Shown here piece after piece: positions 5,768 through 7,207 of a DNA stretch of 7,207 nucleotides (position 1 is its first letter; the number at the start of each line of letters is the position of its first letter). The position numbers were made by a program, and so were the translations under genes. The DNA comes from an uncultured Fretibacterium sp. (lineage in GTDB: Bacteria; Synergistota; Synergistia; Synergistales; Aminobacteriaceae). Below the pieces are notes generated by a model that worked only from the letters and a program-made list of their open reading frames with translations, was not told the origin of the DNA and made no database searches. The stretch is from contig CALAUZ010000407.1 of the NCBI GenBank assembly GCA_937892105.1, forward strand, positions 1-7,207, read 5' to 3'.

Positions 5768-7207
5768 ATGCAATTAATCACAAGCCATCTAAATACAGAT
5801 TTCGACTCACTGGCAAGCATGATAGCAATCCAGAAGCTCTACCCTGATGCCGTAATCTGCCCGCCGGGTTCAATGTCCCGAAAAGTCCGCGACTTCATGG
5901 CCAAACAGGGCCGTCAATGGGCATCACGTATCCTCAAGCCCAAGAAAATTCCACTCGATGAAGTTACGCTGATGGTTGTTGTTGACACACGCTCAAGGGC
6001 ACGCATTGGGCCATTCGCACCACTCGCGGGAAGACAGGACGTTGAAGTCCACGTTTACGACCACCACCCGCAGACCCCCGATGACATTCCAGCTTCAAAG
6101 TTAGTCTATGAACCCATAGGCGCAGCAACAACAATGATACTGGAACAGCTCCTTCTCGAACGCAAAGAGATTACCCCAGATGAAGCAACGTTATTTGCCA
6201 TAGGAATATACGATGATACTGGGGCATTCACCTACGAGACCACAACAGAACGCGATATTGCCGCCGTGAGTTACCTCCGTGAACTGAGGGCAGACTTGTC
6301 GGGAGTACTCGCTCAGGTTGAAACCGACGTATCCCAAGAAGACAGGAAGCTGCTCGATACACTTGCGGAAAATATCCGTGAGAAGTACATTAACGGTGCA
6401 AAAGTTTGCCTTACATGGGCGGAAACAGAACAGTACATGCAGGGTCTCTCCGTATTCGTGAACAAGCTCAAGGAATACTGCGACTCCCACGTAACTATAG
6501 CTGTAGTGAACAATGGCGGAAAGAAGATTAACATCATTGCACGCAGCGTTGAAGGTATCCTTAATGTCAAAGAGTTCCTGGCACCTTACGGAGGAAGCGG
6601 GCATTACCAGGCAGGAAGCGCAACACTAATTGACAGAGACGCTAAAGAACTGCTCGATGAAATTGAAGGCAGACTTTCGGGAGCAATTACACCAATGCTA
6701 AAGGTCTCGGACATAATGACTTCGCCGGTTATCGCTGTTGGAATTGACGCAAGAGTTGACGAGGGTTACAGAACAATGCTTCGTTTTGGTGTGAAATCGT
6801 TGCCGGTCGCTAACGAAAACGGTGAAGTAGTCGGCATCATGACGCGAAAAGATTTAGATAAGGCCCATCTTCACGGACTTGACAGAGCTAAAATTTCAGA
6901 CTTCATGACGCAAGGGATTATCAGCCTTTCCGCAGAGGCTTCGATTGACGAGGCACACAGAATGATGGCAACCTACGGATTTGAAAAAATGCCGGTGCTT
7001 GACAGAAACGGCAAAATTTTGGAACAGGTGGATCCGGTTGGTAAAGTTGTATTAAGCGAAGAAAGTGCAGCAGATTTAACAAGTATGCTTGAAGATGTCA
7101 TTTTAAGAGGTACAGGTAAACGTGCAAGTATCGGCAGACCGGCAGCAGGTAAAACCGGTACAACTTCAAATTATCATGACGCATGGTTTGTTGGATACAC
7201 GCCGGAT
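5768..7207 (+). CDS. DHH-DHHA1-CBS protein, probable N-terminal part of an A-adding-type tRNA nucleotidyltransferase; open frame chimeric at its end
   Basis: The frame is open for 480 codons to the window edge. Residues 1-150 are a DHH phosphoesterase domain: H7-x-x-x-D11-x-D13, V-V-D-T (71-74), D-H-H (98-100) and D149-D150, the usual metal ligands. The DHHA1 domain ends with G-G-S-G-H (275-279). CBS domain 1 covers about 312-365 (S-D-I-M-T-S-P to M-T-R-K-D-L). CBS domain 2 starts at about 376 but stops at D-R-N-G-K-I (412-417), just where G-x-x-T-R-x-D-L would be expected. DHH, DHHA1 and two CBS domains, in that order, head the long poly(A)-polymerase-type tRNA nucleotidyltransferases of Aquifex and many anaerobes. 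The expected rest is therefore the remainder of CBS2 and a nucleotidyltransferase domain, and neither is present. From residue 418 the sequence is instead penicillin-binding-protein-like (separate entry). The DHH call is firm; the tRNA enzyme is inference because the catalytic half is missing. Confidence 0.85.
   Translation, partial: MQLITSHLNTDFDSLASMIAIQKLYPDAVICPPGSMSRKVRDFMAKQGRQWASRILKPKKIPLDEVTLMVVVDTRSRARIGPFAPLAGRQDVEVHVYDHHPQTPDDIPASKLVYEPIGAATTMILEQLLLERKEITPDEATLFAIGIYDDTGAFTYETTTERDIAAVSYLRELRADLSGVLAQVETDVSQEDRKLLDTLAENIREKYINGAKVCLTWAETEQYMQGLSVFVNKLKEYCDSHVTIAVVNNGGKKINIIARSVEGILNVKEFLAPYGGSGHYQAGSATLIDRDAKELLDEIEGRLSGAITPMLKVSDIMTSPVIAVGIDARVDEGYRTMLRFGVKSLPVANENGEVVGIMTRKDLDKAHLHGLDRAKISDFMTQGIISLSAEASIDEAHRMMATYGFEKMPVLDRNGKILEQVDPVGKVVLSEESAADLTSMLEDVILRGTGKRASIGRPAAGKTGTTSNYHDAWFVGYTPD
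7001..7207 (+). pseudogene. Fragment of a class A penicillin-binding protein transpeptidase domain, joined in frame to the DHH/CBS gene
   Basis: From about residue 412 of the open frame the sequence reads as the late transpeptidase region of a PBP1A-type peptidoglycan synthase. D-R-N-G-K-I-L-E is followed by V-L-S-E-E-S-A-A-D-L (428-437), then R-G-T-G and G-R-P-A-A-G-K-T-G-T-T with the third catalytic motif K-T-G at 462-464, then D-A-W-F-V-G-Y-T-P (471-479). The serine motif S-x-x-K, the S-x-N motif, the glycosyltransferase domain and the membrane anchor that should precede it are all absent. Leucine codons are mainly TTA and glycine codons mainly GGT here, whereas the preceding gene mixes codons and uses many CTC/CTT. 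This piece probably belongs to another locus or another genome, and the joint is probably artificial. The real gene would continue beyond the window. Confidence 0.8.

Noticed and set aside
6191..6604. 137-codon minus-strand open frame opposite the DHH/CBS gene
   Set aside because: It is a shadow of the DHH/DHHA1 coding sequence, whose D-D-T-G and downstream motifs are intact on the + strand.
5768..7207. A new natural fusion of a DHH/CBS enzyme with a penicillin-binding protein
   Set aside because: The penicillin-binding part lacks the catalytic serine motif, the S-x-N motif and any membrane anchor, and the joint cuts a CBS domain in the middle at a likely shared sequence. An artefact or recombination scar is simpler.

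Overview
The window holds five genes from an anaerobic, probably gut-type bacterium, plus a gene fragment at the right edge that looks foreign to its neighbours. A hexuronate-pathway UxaB, a bacterial serpin, lipoprotein signals and a DHH/DHHA1/CBS protein of the A-adding tRNA nucleotidyltransferase type would fit Synergistota or an anaerobic Firmicute. That placement is inference from gene content only. No rRNA, tRNA, CRISPR array or insertion sequence was seen, and no gene-free stretch exceeds 300 bases.

Layout. Bases 1-83 carry a short open tail that may be the end of an upstream gene, a good extended -10 element and a ribosome binding site. uxaB (tagaturonate reductase, + strand, 84-1595) follows. 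After a 92-base gap with a hairpin and a strong Shine-Dalgarno comes a secreted lipoprotein serpin (+, 1688-2851), closed by a clear intrinsic terminator. Converging on it is a minus-strand pair: a copper-exporting P1B ATPase (5574-3340) whose stop codon overlaps the start of a small lipoprotein (3343-2933) as ATGA. A 193-base divergent intergenic region (5575-5767) holds a candidate promoter in each direction. The last gene (+, 5768 to the edge) encodes a DHH phosphoesterase with DHHA1 and CBS domains.

How the genes work together. uxaB belongs to galacturonate breakdown and the serpin to defence against proteases at the cell surface; they share a strand but no evident pathway. The copper ATPase and small lipoprotein look like a translationally coupled operon. 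The DHH/CBS gene is separately transcribed.

The most notable observation is at about 7001-7021. In the middle of the second CBS domain the reading frame passes, without a stop, into the transpeptidase domain of a class A penicillin-binding protein. The change occurs at a short D-R-N-G-K-I stretch that plausibly occurs in both families. This is best explained as an assembly or recombination chimera, not a new fusion protein. Other points worth a look are an inserted segment in the nucleotide-binding loop of UxaB and an arginine at the normally glycine hinge position of the serpin. I do not see convincing evidence of an undescribed multi-gene system here.
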